DNA from: Aerococcus sp. HMSC062A02
GTDB lineage: Bacteria; Bacillota; Bacilli; Lactobacillales; Aerococcaceae
Assembly: GCF_001809535.1 (NCBI RefSeq)
Contig: NZ_KV797910.1
Location: forward strand, 335,717-377,632
Direction of reading: 5' to 3'
Length of the DNA stretch: 41,916 nucleotides
The position numbers and the translations under genes are program-made. Shown here piece after piece: positions 7,299 to 14,940 of the stretch; within the stretch, counting starts at the first letter, position 1; every line of letters starts with the position of its first letter. The notes below the pieces were generated by a model. It had not been told where the DNA came from and did not search any database. It saw nothing but the letters and a program-made list of their open reading frames with translations.

Positions 7299-8141
7299 TT
7301 AGTCCACATACCATTCTCTTCTTTGCTGGGTGGATGCTTGGAAGGCGTCTTGGAGTTGGTCATAGTCTTTGTTCTTTAGGGCTGTTTTGACGCGAGCCAG
7401 TTCTTTTTCGAAAGCTTCGATGCTTTCCAGTAAGTAGTCCCAGTTGTGAAGGAAGAGGTCTGTCCATAGGGGCGCATTGACGTCCGCAATCCGGGTCAGT
7501 TCTTGGAAGCTGTTACCCGCGAACTTCATGGTATCCTCACAGTTAGGGGCAGAATTTACCGCAGCAACGGCGAGGACGTGCATGAGCTGACTCACATAGG
7601 CTATGGCCCGATCATGGCTTTCGGCATCCACCCGGCTGACCTCCTGGAAGCCCATGACCCGGTAGAGGGCTTCGATCAATTCGAGCTGGCTCTCCTGGTT
7701 TCTTTGGCTAACGACGAGCAGGGCGTTGGCCCCCCGGAATTGGGCACTATTGAGGCCGGCAATCCCTGTCTTTTCACTCCCGCGCATCGGATGGGTATAG
7801 ATGAAGTCTAAGTCAGGGCGGAGGATGGCTTCAACTTGGGACATCACGTATCGCTTAATGCCTGTGACGTCCGTTAAGAGGCAGGTCGACTTGAAGAGGT
7901 CCTGCTTGTTTTCCACATAGGGGGCGACCGCTTGGGGGTGGAGGGTGATAAAGATGAGGTCGGCTTGGCTGAGGGCTTGGTCATCCTCCGTTTGGGCAGT
8001 CTTTACAATCCCTAATTCTTCAGCTTTGAGACAGGTCTCTGGATTCTGGTCGATGCCGCGAATTTCTTGATAGCCCGCTTGGGTCAAGGCTTGGGCAAAG
8101 GAAGATCCGATCGCTCCCAGGCCGACAATGACAATTTTCAT
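7299..8141 (-). CDS. tyrA: prephenate dehydrogenase
   Basis: TyrA converts prephenate to 4-hydroxyphenylpyruvate with NAD(P), the committed step to tyrosine. The 280-residue protein has the Rossmann motif GLGAIG (7-12), the THPMRGSEKTG active-site segment with its His and Arg, and the helical C-terminal dimerisation region. There is no ACT domain, so any tyrosine feedback would act without one. It is the last gene of aroE-aroK-aroQ-tyrA: its ATG lies 2 bases after the aroQ stop and its GGAGG sits within the end of aroQ, which suggests translational coupling. Confidence 0.93.
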   Translation of the reverse strand: MKIVIVGLGAIGSSFAQALTQAGYQEIRGIDQNPETCLKAEELGIVKTAQTEDDQALSQADLIFITLHPQAVAPYVENKQDLFKSTCLLTDVTGIKRYVMSQVEAILRPDLDFIYTHPMRGSEKTGIAGLNSAQFRGANALLVVSQRNQESQLELIEALYRVMGFQEVSRVDAESHDRAIAYVSQLMHVLAVAAVNSAPNCEDTMKFAGNSFQELTRIADVNAPLWTDLFLHNWDYLLESIEAFEKELARVKTALKNKDYDQLQDAFQASTQQRREWYVD

Positions 8142-8143
8142 AC

Positions 8144-8572
8144 TTATTCCTCCAAATGTTTAAGTAGGGCTTCTAGGCCCAGGGCGTAACTGTCCTTACC
8201 GAAGCCTGAAATCTGACCGATGCAGGCAGGGGCAATGACTGAGGTCTGACGGAAGCTCTCTCTTTGTTGGATGGCTGAGAGGTGGACTTCCACGCAAGGA
8301 ATTTGGATACTGGTGAGCGCATCGTGGAGGGCATAGGAGTAGTGGGTGAAGGCACCCGGGTTGAAAATTATCCCGTCAATCTTTTCGTAATAGGCTTCTT
8401 GAAGGCGGTCAATCAGGGCGCCTTCATGGTTGCTTTGGAAGAAGCTGAATTCATGGTCAAAGCTTTGGTCTAAGTCAGTTTCAATTTGCTTCAAACTTGT
8501 TTGGCCATAGATATCTGGCTCCCGAATGCCTAAGAAATTGAGATTGGGGCCGTTAAGAATTAAAAATTTCAT
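8144..8572 (-). CDS. aroQ: 3-dehydroquinate dehydratase, type II
   Basis: This 142-residue enzyme makes 3-dehydroshikimate from 3-dehydroquinate, shikimate step 3. It is the small type II form: LNGPNLNFLGIREP (6-19), catalytic Tyr22 in DIYG, FNPGAFTHYSYALHDA with its substrate-binding residues, and EVHLSAIQQRESFRQ with the His and Arg of the active site. It overlaps the end of aroK by 20 bases and shares its transcript. Type II enzymes are dodecamers and unrelated to type I AroD. Confidence 0.95.
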   Translation of the reverse strand: MKFLILNGPNLNFLGIREPDIYGQTSLKQIETDLDQSFDHEFSFFQSNHEGALIDRLQEAYYEKIDGIIFNPGAFTHYSYALHDALTSIQIPCVEVHLSAIQQRESFRQTSVIAPACIGQISGFGKDSYALGLEALLKHLEE

Positions 8573-9077
8573 GGTTTCCGTCCTTTCGATAGGTCGTTAT
8601 AATGGTTTTTAGGCACTGGTCCAGGCTGCCCTGGTTGGGGATATGGAAATCAGCAGCTGCCTGGTAGAGGGGGTAGCGCTCTTGGTAGAGGACCTGGAGC
8701 TGGTCCAGGCGTCCCTTGAGTAGGGGGCGTTGGTCGCTGTTAATGTCTGCAGAAATCTGGTCCAGGGGGCGGTCGATAAAGTAGACCTTGCCTCCTTTTT
8801 TGAGGGCCTTAATGTTATCAGGATCTTTGACGACCCCGCCACCCGTGGCAATAATGAGGCCCTTAGCTTGACCAAGCTCGCAGGCAAGTTGGGATTCGAG
8901 GGCACGGAAGGCAGCTTCTCCTTCTTCAAAAATTTCAGAGACGCTTCGGCCCGAGACTCTTTCAATTTCCTGGTCCATGTCTAGGAAATCTAAGGAGAGC
9001 TTTTGGGCGAGGGCTTGACCGAGGATGGTTTTACCCGATCCGGGCATGCCGATGAGGATGAGATTAGGCTGGGTCAT
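8553..9077 (-). CDS. aroK: shikimate kinase
   Basis: This 174-residue enzyme phosphorylates shikimate with ATP, shikimate step 5. It shows the Walker A loop GMPGSGKT (10-17), the shikimate-binding Asp in DMDQEIE, the ATGGGVV motif and the RPLL lid Arg. It overlaps aroE by 14 bases upstream and aroQ by 20 bases downstream, a tightly packed and probably coupled arrangement. Confidence 0.94.
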   Translation of the reverse strand: MTQPNLILIGMPGSGKTILGQALAQKLSLDFLDMDQEIERVSGRSVSEIFEEGEAAFRALESQLACELGQAKGLIIATGGGVVKDPDNIKALKKGGKVYFIDRPLDQISADINSDQRPLLKGRLDQLQVLYQERYPLYQAAADFHIPNQGSLDQCLKTIITTYRKDGNHEIFNS

Positions 9078-9876
9078 GGTTAAATCCTTTCTTTACACGG
9101 GCTAAGATCCGCTCCACCTGGTCCTCAGAGAATTGCTGGTCTTCCCAGATTTCGACGGAGCGGATGGCTTGGCCGACTAACATGTCCAGGCCGTTACAGT
9201 AGGCCTTGCCGGCTGCCTTGGCATCACTTAAGAGTTTGGTTTCATAAGGGTTATAGATGGTATCGAAGACATGGTCAAAGCGGTCGAGGTCATGCGCTTT
9301 GAGCGGGGAGGCCTGGGTCTTTGGATACATACCAACAGGTGTACAATTGATTAGGAAGTCACCTCTAAGGCCCTCAAGGTCAGCATAGGAGAGGCAGGGC
9401 CAGGGCTTATCTTGGTGCTGGTCGGGATGTCTGGATACCAGGTGGACTTGGGCGCCGTGGTCGGTTAGATAATGTCCCATCGCCTGGGCAGCCCCTCCTG
9501 TTCCAAGGATATAGGCGGTTTTGTCTTGAGTCTGCCAATGGCGGCGCTCAAAAGATAAGTGAATGCCATCGTAATCTGTATTGTAGGCCTTGACTTTACC
9601 GTTGACTTGCTTGATGGTATTGACAGCGTCCAATTTTTTCGCGGTTTCAGACAGCTCATCCAGATAGGGGAAGAGGGCCTGCTTATAGGGGATGGTGACA
9701 TTGGCACCACGGATATCTAAAGTCTTCAGCGCTTCCAAGGCTTGGCTGAGACTTTCTTCGGGAACTTCAAAGAGTTTGTAGGCCGCCTCAATCTGGGCTT
9801 CTTCATATATAATCTGGTGGATCTCTGGGGATAGACTATGGCCCAGGGGGTAGCCAAATAAGCCATAAAATTCCAT
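9064..9876 (-). CDS. aroE: shikimate dehydrogenase
   Basis: This 270-residue enzyme reduces 3-dehydroshikimate to shikimate with NADPH, shikimate step 4. The SLS shikimate-binding motif (14-16), catalytic Lys65 in NVTIPYKQ and Asp101 in YNTDYDG are present, followed by the dinucleotide-binding GTGGAAQAM. It is the first gene of the minus-strand operon and starts at ATG behind CGGAG. A perfect palindrome lies 30-59 bases upstream of its start. Confidence 0.95.
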   Translation of the reverse strand: MEFYGLFGYPLGHSLSPEIHQIIYEEAQIEAAYKLFEVPEESLSQALEALKTLDIRGANVTIPYKQALFPYLDELSETAKKLDAVNTIKQVNGKVKAYNTDYDGIHLSFERRHWQTQDKTAYILGTGGAAQAMGHYLTDHGAQVHLVSRHPDQHQDKPWPCLSYADLEGLRGDFLINCTPVGMYPKTQASPLKAHDLDRFDHVFDTIYNPYETKLLSDAKAAGKAYCNGLDMLVGQAIRSVEIWEDQQFSEDQVERILARVKKGFNHDPA

Positions 9877-9905
9877 CTCATCACTCCGTTCTAGCTTATT
9901 TTTAC

Positions 9906-9935
9906 TACAATAATGATAAAGTTATCATTATTGTA
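9906..9935. promoter_or_regulatory. perfect 30-bp palindrome upstream of aroE
   Basis: The arm TACAATAATGATAA (9906-9919) and its exact reverse complement (9922-9935) flank AG. On the minus strand the sequence TATCAT in the palindrome could be a -10, with TTGCAT 17 bases upstream, so bound protein would block aroE transcription. The half-site TTATCATT recurs at 10040-10047, close to the aroF -35. There is no T-run, so it is not a terminator. A Fur-family-like box (TGATAA..TTATCA) is a possible reading, but the spacing differs by one from the B. subtilis 7-1-7 form. Confidence 0.65.
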
Positions 9936-10053
9936 ATGCAAGCCTTGCTTGATAAAATGGCGAAAAGAGCTGTCAGATCAATATTTTTAGCTAAGAGCTG
10001 AAGTTAATATATTAGTATAATAAAAATAAGATTAGAATGTTATCATTTAATAG

Positions 10054-10082
10054 TTGACAGCTACTCTTAGTTTTGCTATATT
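10054..10082 (+). promoter_or_regulatory. promoter of the aroF operon
   Basis: TTGACA (10054-10059), a 17-base spacer and TATATT (10077-10082) form a near-consensus vegetative promoter. Transcription should start near 10089, leaving a leader of about 308 bases before aroF. Confidence 0.88.
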
Positions 10083-10122
10083 TAAAGCACGCATTAAAGA
10101 GAACCAGTGAGGAGGAAAAAAC

Positions 10123-10200
10123 ATGTTAATGCAACAACAACTTTTAGCAAATAGCTGGTTCTACTTTAGCTTCTACTTTTTTAAAGGTAATGGAGGCTAA
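10123..10200 (+). CDS. aromatic-rich leader peptide (25 aa) of the aroF operon
   Basis: A 25-codon ORF has AGGAGG 7 bases before its ATG. Codons 12-20 (10156-10182) read Trp-Phe-Tyr-Phe-Ser-Phe-Tyr-Phe-Phe, eight aromatic residues in nine, and include the products of the pathway encoded downstream. It ends at TAA 10198-10200. The ORF sits directly after the promoter and before a set of alternative hairpins and an intrinsic terminator. This is the layout of a translating-ribosome attenuator, as in enteric pheA or trp leaders. Peptide function itself is not expected; the ribosome position is the signal. Confidence 0.85.
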   Translation: MLMQQQLLANSWFYFSFYFFKGNGG

Positions 10201-10302
10201 AGCAATCTTTGATGCATAGGGCTCCATTGATGGTAAGAAATCGAATGGAGCACCCACTATCTAAGACTTTATATCTCGAGAGGATTAGTCAGGCTGCATT
10301 CG
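10189..10302 (+). promoter_or_regulatory. five-segment attenuator switch of the aroF operon
   Basis: Segment 1, AATGGAG (10189-10195), lies in the last leader codons. Segment 2 is GCTCCATT (10221-10228). Segment 3 is CGAATGGAGC (10242-10251). Segment 4 is GCTGCATTCG (10293-10302), the 5' arm of the terminator. Segment pairs 1:2 (7 bp), 2:3 (8 bp, perfect) and 3:4 (9 of 10) compete. A ribosome stalled at the aromatic run leaves segment 1 free, so 1:2 and 3:4 form and the terminator cannot. A ribosome that reaches the stop covers segment 1, so 2:3 and the terminator form. The pairings are seen; the switching is inferred. Confidence 0.8.
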
Positions 10303-10326
10303 GTTACAAACGGATGCAGCTTTTTT
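10293..10326 (+). terminator. attenuator terminator upstream of aroF
   Basis: GCTGCATTCG (10293-10302) pairs with CGGATGCAGC (10311-10320), with one G-U pair and an 8-base loop, and is followed by six T. It lies between the aro promoter and the first structural gene. Confidence 0.92.
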
Positions 10327-10396
10327 GTTTCCGATAACCATTGGGAAGCTTTGAATGATATGATAGTAGGGAATTGAAAAAAGGAGAGAATGCAAA

Positions 10397-11431
10397 ATGA
10401 TTATTGTGATGAAATCTAATGTGACGGCTGGCGATGTTAAAGATGTAATTGATAAAATCGAAGATACAGGTAACCAGGCTGTTATTATTGAAGGCCAAGA
10501 AGTTGACGTGATTGGTATCGTTGGCGATACGTCCCGCATTGACCAATCGAAATTACAGGCCAATGACACCATTGCAGAAGTTATCCGAGTGTCTGAACCC
10601 TATAAGTTAGCCAATAAGGCCTTCCACCCTCAAGCGAGTCAGATCAAGGTTCGCGACCAAATTATCGGGGGCAAGGAATTAGCTATTATTGCGGGACCAT
10701 GCTCAGTTGAAGGGGAAGAACAAATTGTCGGGACAGCTAAGCGCGTGAAAGCGGCTGGGGCAAACATGCTCAGAGGGGGCGCTTACAAGCCAAGAACCTC
10801 ACCTTACAGCTTCCAAGGTTTACAGTCAGAAGGGATCCGTCTCTTGGACCTAGCCCGTCGTGAAACCGGACTACCTATCGTGACCGAATTAATGGCCATT
10901 GAACAATTGGATGAATTTGTAGAACATGTGGATGTTATCCAAATTGGAGCCCGTAACATGCAAAACTTCTCACTCTTGAAGGAATTGGGTAAGACTGACA
11001 AGCCTATCCTCTTAAAACGTGGCCTGAGCGCCACCTACCAAGAATGGTTAATGTCTGCTGAGTATATTATGGCAGAAGGCAACCCGAATGTTATTCTCTG
11101 CGAACGCGGAATCCGGACCTTCGAAACCGAAACCCGGAACTGCTTAGATATCCAAGCCGTGCCATTGATGAAACATAAGACCCACCTGCCTATTATTGTG
11201 GACCCTTCACACGCGGCTGGGATAGCCTACATGGTACCTGCTGGAGCTAAGGCTGGGATTGCAGCGGGCGCTGACGGCTTGATTATGGAGATCCACCCTG
11301 ATCCTAAGAATGCCTGGAGTGATGGCCAACAGAGCTTGACCCCAGACCAATTCGACCGTTTGATGGAACAGATCCGCGTCCTTGCAGAAGTTGAAGGCCG
11401 GACGGTACCAGAGGGCGACAAGACTAAATAA
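10397..11431 (+). CDS. aroF: DAHP synthase, type I-beta, with N-terminal regulatory domain
   Basis: This 344-residue enzyme condenses phosphoenolpyruvate and erythrose 4-phosphate to DAHP, the entry step of aromatic biosynthesis. Residues 1-70 are a ferredoxin-like domain of the kind that mediates tyrosine feedback in Thermotoga-type DAHP synthases. The barrel carries GPCSVE, MLRGGAYKPRTSPYSFQG, the LLKRG lysine, CERGIRTFE and DPSHAAG. There is no fused chorismate mutase domain. It is the first gene of aroF-aroB-aroA-aroC-pheA, so the operon may be controlled both by leader attenuation and by end-product inhibition. GGAG lies 10 bases before the start. Confidence 0.95.
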   Translation: MIIVMKSNVTAGDVKDVIDKIEDTGNQAVIIEGQEVDVIGIVGDTSRIDQSKLQANDTIAEVIRVSEPYKLANKAFHPQASQIKVRDQIIGGKELAIIAGPCSVEGEEQIVGTAKRVKAAGANMLRGGAYKPRTSPYSFQGLQSEGIRLLDLARRETGLPIVTELMAIEQLDEFVEHVDVIQIGARNMQNFSLLKELGKTDKPILLKRGLSATYQEWLMSAEYIMAEGNPNVILCERGIRTFETETRNCLDIQAVPLMKHKTHLPIIVDPSHAAGIAYMVPAGAKAGIAAGADGLIMEIHPDPKNAWSDGQQSLTPDQFDRLMEQIRVLAEVEGRTVPEGDKTK

Positions 11432-11461
11432 TTAGAAGCACAAATGAGAGGAGCTGTTGAA

Positions 11462-12547
11462 ATGGCGGAGCTTGAAATTAAACTGAATCGACCAGCAGTC
11501 AGCTATCCATTAAAGATTAAGAAGGGCTTGCTCGGTCAGCTAGCCGAAGAAATCCAAGCTGTCCATAAAGGCAAAAAAGTTGTCATCATAACGGATGAAA
11601 ATGTGGCCCATTATTATGGTAGGCAAGTGGAAACAAGTTTAGAAGCTGCGGGTTTTGACTTTGAAACGATTGTTCTCACCCCTGGTGAAGCCAGTAAATC
11701 GATTGAAAACTTACCTGGTCTCTACGGACGCTTGGTACGCTTTGGTATTAGCCGGAGCGATTTGATTATTGCCTTAGGGGGTGGCGTCATTGGTGACTTG
11801 GCAGGCTTTGTTGCTGCTAGCTTCCTGCGCGGGATTCATTTGATCCAAGTTCCGACTACGCTCCTTGCCCAAGTGGACTCCAGCGTGGGCGGCAAGGTCG
11901 CCGTGGACCTTAAAGAAGGAAAAAACCTGGTGGGGGCCTTCTACCACCCCCATTCGGTCCTGATTGATCCCAATGTTTTAGAGACCCTGTCTGACAAGGC
12001 CTTTAGCGACGGGATGGCAGAGGTCATCAAGTACGGCTGCATCCGTGACCGGGCCTTCTTTGACAAACTCAAACAAGCAGGTAATCGGGCAGGCATCATG
12101 GCTGATATTGAAAGTATCCTAGAGCGCTGCTGTGCCATCAAGCAAGAAGTCGTCGAAGCCGATGAGAAAGATACCGGCTGTCGGATGCTTCTAAACTACG
12201 GCCATACCCTCGGCCATGCCATTGAAGCCTACTACCACTATGAGCGCTACACCCACGGGGAAGGTGTCGCGATCGGCATGCTGGCCATCAATCAATTAGC
12301 CGAAGACCAGGGGCTCAGTCCCCAAGGGTCGACCCAGGAAATTTACCAAGTGGTGAAGAACTTTGGCCTGCCAACAGTCCTCGACCAGCCGGAAGACTAT
12401 ACCGGTATCCTGCCCCTCATTAAAAATGACAAGAAAAATTTAAATGGCCAACTCCATATCATTACCCTCAAAAGGATTGGCCAGGCTGAAATCCGCGAGG
12501 TGCCTGATCATTTCTTTGATCCCTTGCTGGAAGGAGGAAAGCATTAA
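11462..12547 (+). CDS. aroB: 3-dehydroquinate synthase
   Basis: AroB cyclises DAHP to 3-dehydroquinate using NAD and Zn or Co. The 361-residue protein shows the NAD-binding GGGVIGDLAGFVAA, PTTLLAQVDSSVGGK, the metal-ligand Glu in MAEVIKYG and the two His ligands in LNYGHTLGHAIE and YTHGEGVAIGM. An in-frame ATG at 11444 lies upstream, but the GAGGAG it encloses sits 8 bases before ATG 11462, which is therefore preferred. Its TAA overlaps the aroA ATG by one base. Confidence 0.95.
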   Translation: MAELEIKLNRPAVSYPLKIKKGLLGQLAEEIQAVHKGKKVVIITDENVAHYYGRQVETSLEAAGFDFETIVLTPGEASKSIENLPGLYGRLVRFGISRSDLIIALGGGVIGDLAGFVAASFLRGIHLIQVPTTLLAQVDSSVGGKVAVDLKEGKNLVGAFYHPHSVLIDPNVLETLSDKAFSDGMAEVIKYGCIRDRAFFDKLKQAGNRAGIMADIESILERCCAIKQEVVEADEKDTGCRMLLNYGHTLGHAIEAYYHYERYTHGEGVAIGMLAINQLAEDQGLSPQGSTQEIYQVVKNFGLPTVLDQPEDYTGILPLIKNDKKNLNGQLHIITLKRIGQAEIREVPDHFFDPLLEGGKH

Positions 12548-13851
12548 TGACCGATTTACAAATTCAAGCCAAGCCTTTAGCGGGTGCGGTCCATATCCCA
12601 CCTTCCAAGAGCTTGGCCCACCGCGCCATTATTGCGGCTGGCCTCGCCCAAGGGGAAAGCCAGGTCACAAATGTCCAACTATCCGATGATATTCAAGCGA
12701 CAATTGAAGCTATGCAAAGTTTGGGGGCTGAAATCAAGCTGACGGAAGCCGGAGACCAGCGGGTAGACTTAAGCATCTGTGGTGGCAATCCATCCAAGTC
12801 TGCTTCACGGCTGATCGATGCCAATGAGTCAGGCTCGACCCTGCGCTTTATGATTCCTATTGCCAGTCTTTTTCCAGGTCAGACCCATTTTGTTGGCCGG
12901 GGGAAGCTAGGTAGCCGGCCATTGGATCCTTATGAAAAGATCTATAACGAACAAGGGCTCTTCTATGAGAACTTGTCGGATGGCGCTTTGGACTTGAGAG
13001 TTGAAGGAAAACTGCAAGCTGGGGCTTATCAATTAGCAGGCAATATCAGCTCGCAATTTATTACGGGGCTGCTCTATACCCTGCCACTTTTAGAAGGTGA
13101 TTCCACCCTGCAAATTACGGGACCGCTGGAGTCGGTGGGCTATATCCACCTGACTCTCGATATCCTCGAGCGCTATGGGATTGAGATTGATTATCAAGCA
13201 GAGGACCAGTGCTTCCAGATTAAAGGCAACCAGGCCTACCAAGCGGCTGACTACCAGGTGGAGGGCGATTATTCCCAAGCGGCCTTCTTCCTCTGTGCGG
13301 GTGCCTTAGGAAATGATGTTTGGGTCAAGGGGCTAGCCCAGTCTAGCCAGCAAGGCGACCAAGAAATTATTCCTTTCCTTAAAAAATTGGGGGCTAGGGT
13401 TAAGAATCAAGATGGGGGTATCCAAATCCTGGCCCAGGGTCTGGAAGGGGATTGTGAATTGGATGGGTCCCAGTGTCCCGATGTGATTCCGGTCCTCGCG
13501 TTGACGGCTTGCCTGGCTAAGGGTGAGACACAGATTAAGAACTTGGCCCGCTTGCGGATTAAGGAATCTGATCGACTAGCTGCAACCCAAGAGGAACTCA
13601 GCAAGCTTGGAGCGAATATTCAAGTCCTTGGTGATAGTTTAGTCATCCAAGGTGTTGACCAGCTCCAAGGGGCTTGCCGAGTATCCAGCCATAAGGACCA
13701 TCGGATTGCGATGATGCTAGCGATTGCGTCAACAGTCTGCCAGGAAGCCATTATCATAGAAGATGCAGACAGTGTCAGCAAATCTTATCCCTATTTCTGG
13801 GAAGACTTTGCAAGTTTAGGAGGCGAATACAGTGAGCGGAATTTGGGGTAA
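12547..13851 (+). CDS. aroA: 5-enolpyruvylshikimate-3-phosphate synthase
   Basis: This 434-residue EPSP synthase joins shikimate 3-phosphate and phosphoenolpyruvate. The N-terminal PPSKSLAHRAIIAAGLA carries the catalytic Lys and Ser. DANESGSTLRFM corresponds to the PEP-site loop in the form common in clostridia and relatives. RIKESDRL and the late DHRIAMMLAIA motif are present. It starts at ATG overlapping the aroB stop, with GGAGG 9 bases upstream. The last 20 bases overlap aroC. Confidence 0.95.
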   Translation: MTDLQIQAKPLAGAVHIPPSKSLAHRAIIAAGLAQGESQVTNVQLSDDIQATIEAMQSLGAEIKLTEAGDQRVDLSICGGNPSKSASRLIDANESGSTLRFMIPIASLFPGQTHFVGRGKLGSRPLDPYEKIYNEQGLFYENLSDGALDLRVEGKLQAGAYQLAGNISSQFITGLLYTLPLLEGDSTLQITGPLESVGYIHLTLDILERYGIEIDYQAEDQCFQIKGNQAYQAADYQVEGDYSQAAFFLCAGALGNDVWVKGLAQSSQQGDQEIIPFLKKLGARVKNQDGGIQILAQGLEGDCELDGSQCPDVIPVLALTACLAKGETQIKNLARLRIKESDRLAATQEELSKLGANIQVLGDSLVIQGVDQLQGACRVSSHKDHRIAMMLAIASTVCQEAIIIEDADSVSKSYPYFWEDFASLGGEYSERNLG

Positions 13852-14920
13852 ACAGTTACAAGTAGCTATCTTTGGGGAATCGCATGGCCCAGCTATTGGC
13901 ATCACGATTTCTGGATTGCCAGCTGGCCTCGCCCTGGACGAAGATAAAATTCTAGTCGAAATGGCCCGGCGCCGCCCTGGCCAAAATGAATTGACCACAC
14001 CCCGACGTGAGGAAGACCTACCGGATATTGTCTCTGGCTACTTTAACGGCCACACAACGGGGGCGCCCTTAACGGCTCTCATCTACAATACCAATACCCG
14101 GTCCAAGGACTATAGCCAGATGCGCAAGCTCATGCGGCCTGGTCAGACGGACTATCCGGCACTTAAGCGCTATGATGGCTACAATGACTACAGGGGAAGT
14201 GGGCACTTCTCGGGGCGGATTACAGCGCCTCTCGTTTTTGCGGGAGCAGTCTGCCAGCAATGGCTGGACCAGTATGGGGTCACCATTGGGTCCAGGATTT
14301 GTTCGATCGGTGAGGTCAAAGACCAAGCAGAGGTTGACTTCCAAAAACTCAGCCGGGAAGACTTATTGGCCTTCCGCCAAGAGACCCTGCCTGTTTTGAC
14401 TGCTGGGCTAGATGAAGAAATGGCCCGCTGTATCCGCCAAGCCAAGGGCCAGCACGATGCCGTGGGAGGTATTGTGGAGACCTTTATTTTGGGCCTAGAA
14501 GCGGGTTATGGCAATCCCTTCTTTAACTCCATTGAATCAACTTTGGCCCAGCTGATCTTCTCAGTGCCAGCGACCAAGGGGATTGAATTCGGGGCAGGTT
14601 TTGACATTGCCTCCATGCTAGCCTCTGAAGCCAATGATAATTTTTACTATGATGACGAGGGCCAGGTTCAGACCACTAGCCTGAATAATGGTGGAATTGT
14701 CGGGGGAATCAGCTTAGGAACGCCGATCAACTTCCGCACGGCCATCAAGGCACCGGCTTCAATTGCCAAGGCCCAGGCCACCATTAATATAGAAAGCCAT
14801 GAAAATGTTGAATTAGAAGTCACAGGCCGCCACGATCCATGCATTGTGCCCCGGGTATTACCTGTGATTGAAGCCGTGACGGCGATCGGGTTGATGGACT
14901 TAATCCTCACCCGGTCATAA
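13832..14920 (+). CDS. aroC: chorismate synthase
   Basis: AroC eliminates phosphate from EPSP to give chorismate, using reduced FMN. The 362-residue protein starts at GTG with AGGAGG 8 bases upstream, inside the end of aroA. It has GESHGPAIG, RRPGQ, the YRGSGHFSGRITAPLV flavin/substrate segment and the C-terminal GRHDPCIVPR motif. The 20-base overlap with aroA implies translational coupling. Confidence 0.95.
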   Translation: MSGIWGKQLQVAIFGESHGPAIGITISGLPAGLALDEDKILVEMARRRPGQNELTTPRREEDLPDIVSGYFNGHTTGAPLTALIYNTNTRSKDYSQMRKLMRPGQTDYPALKRYDGYNDYRGSGHFSGRITAPLVFAGAVCQQWLDQYGVTIGSRICSIGEVKDQAEVDFQKLSREDLLAFRQETLPVLTAGLDEEMARCIRQAKGQHDAVGGIVETFILGLEAGYGNPFFNSIESTLAQLIFSVPATKGIEFGAGFDIASMLASEANDNFYYDDEGQVQTTSLNNGGIVGGISLGTPINFRTAIKAPASIAKAQATINIESHENVELEVTGRHDPCIVPRVLPVIEAVTAIGLMDLILTRS

Positions 14921-14940
14921 AGGAGAAAGAGGGATGAGGA

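Noticed and set aside
9906-9935. Palindrome as an intrinsic terminator
   Set aside because: No T-run follows on either strand, and it lies between two divergent start regions with nothing to terminate.
10089-10396. T-box riboswitch upstream of aroF or the ABC importer
   Set aside because: Neither leader contains the TGGNACCGCG antiterminator motif or a recognisable Stem I; both fit leader-peptide attenuation better.
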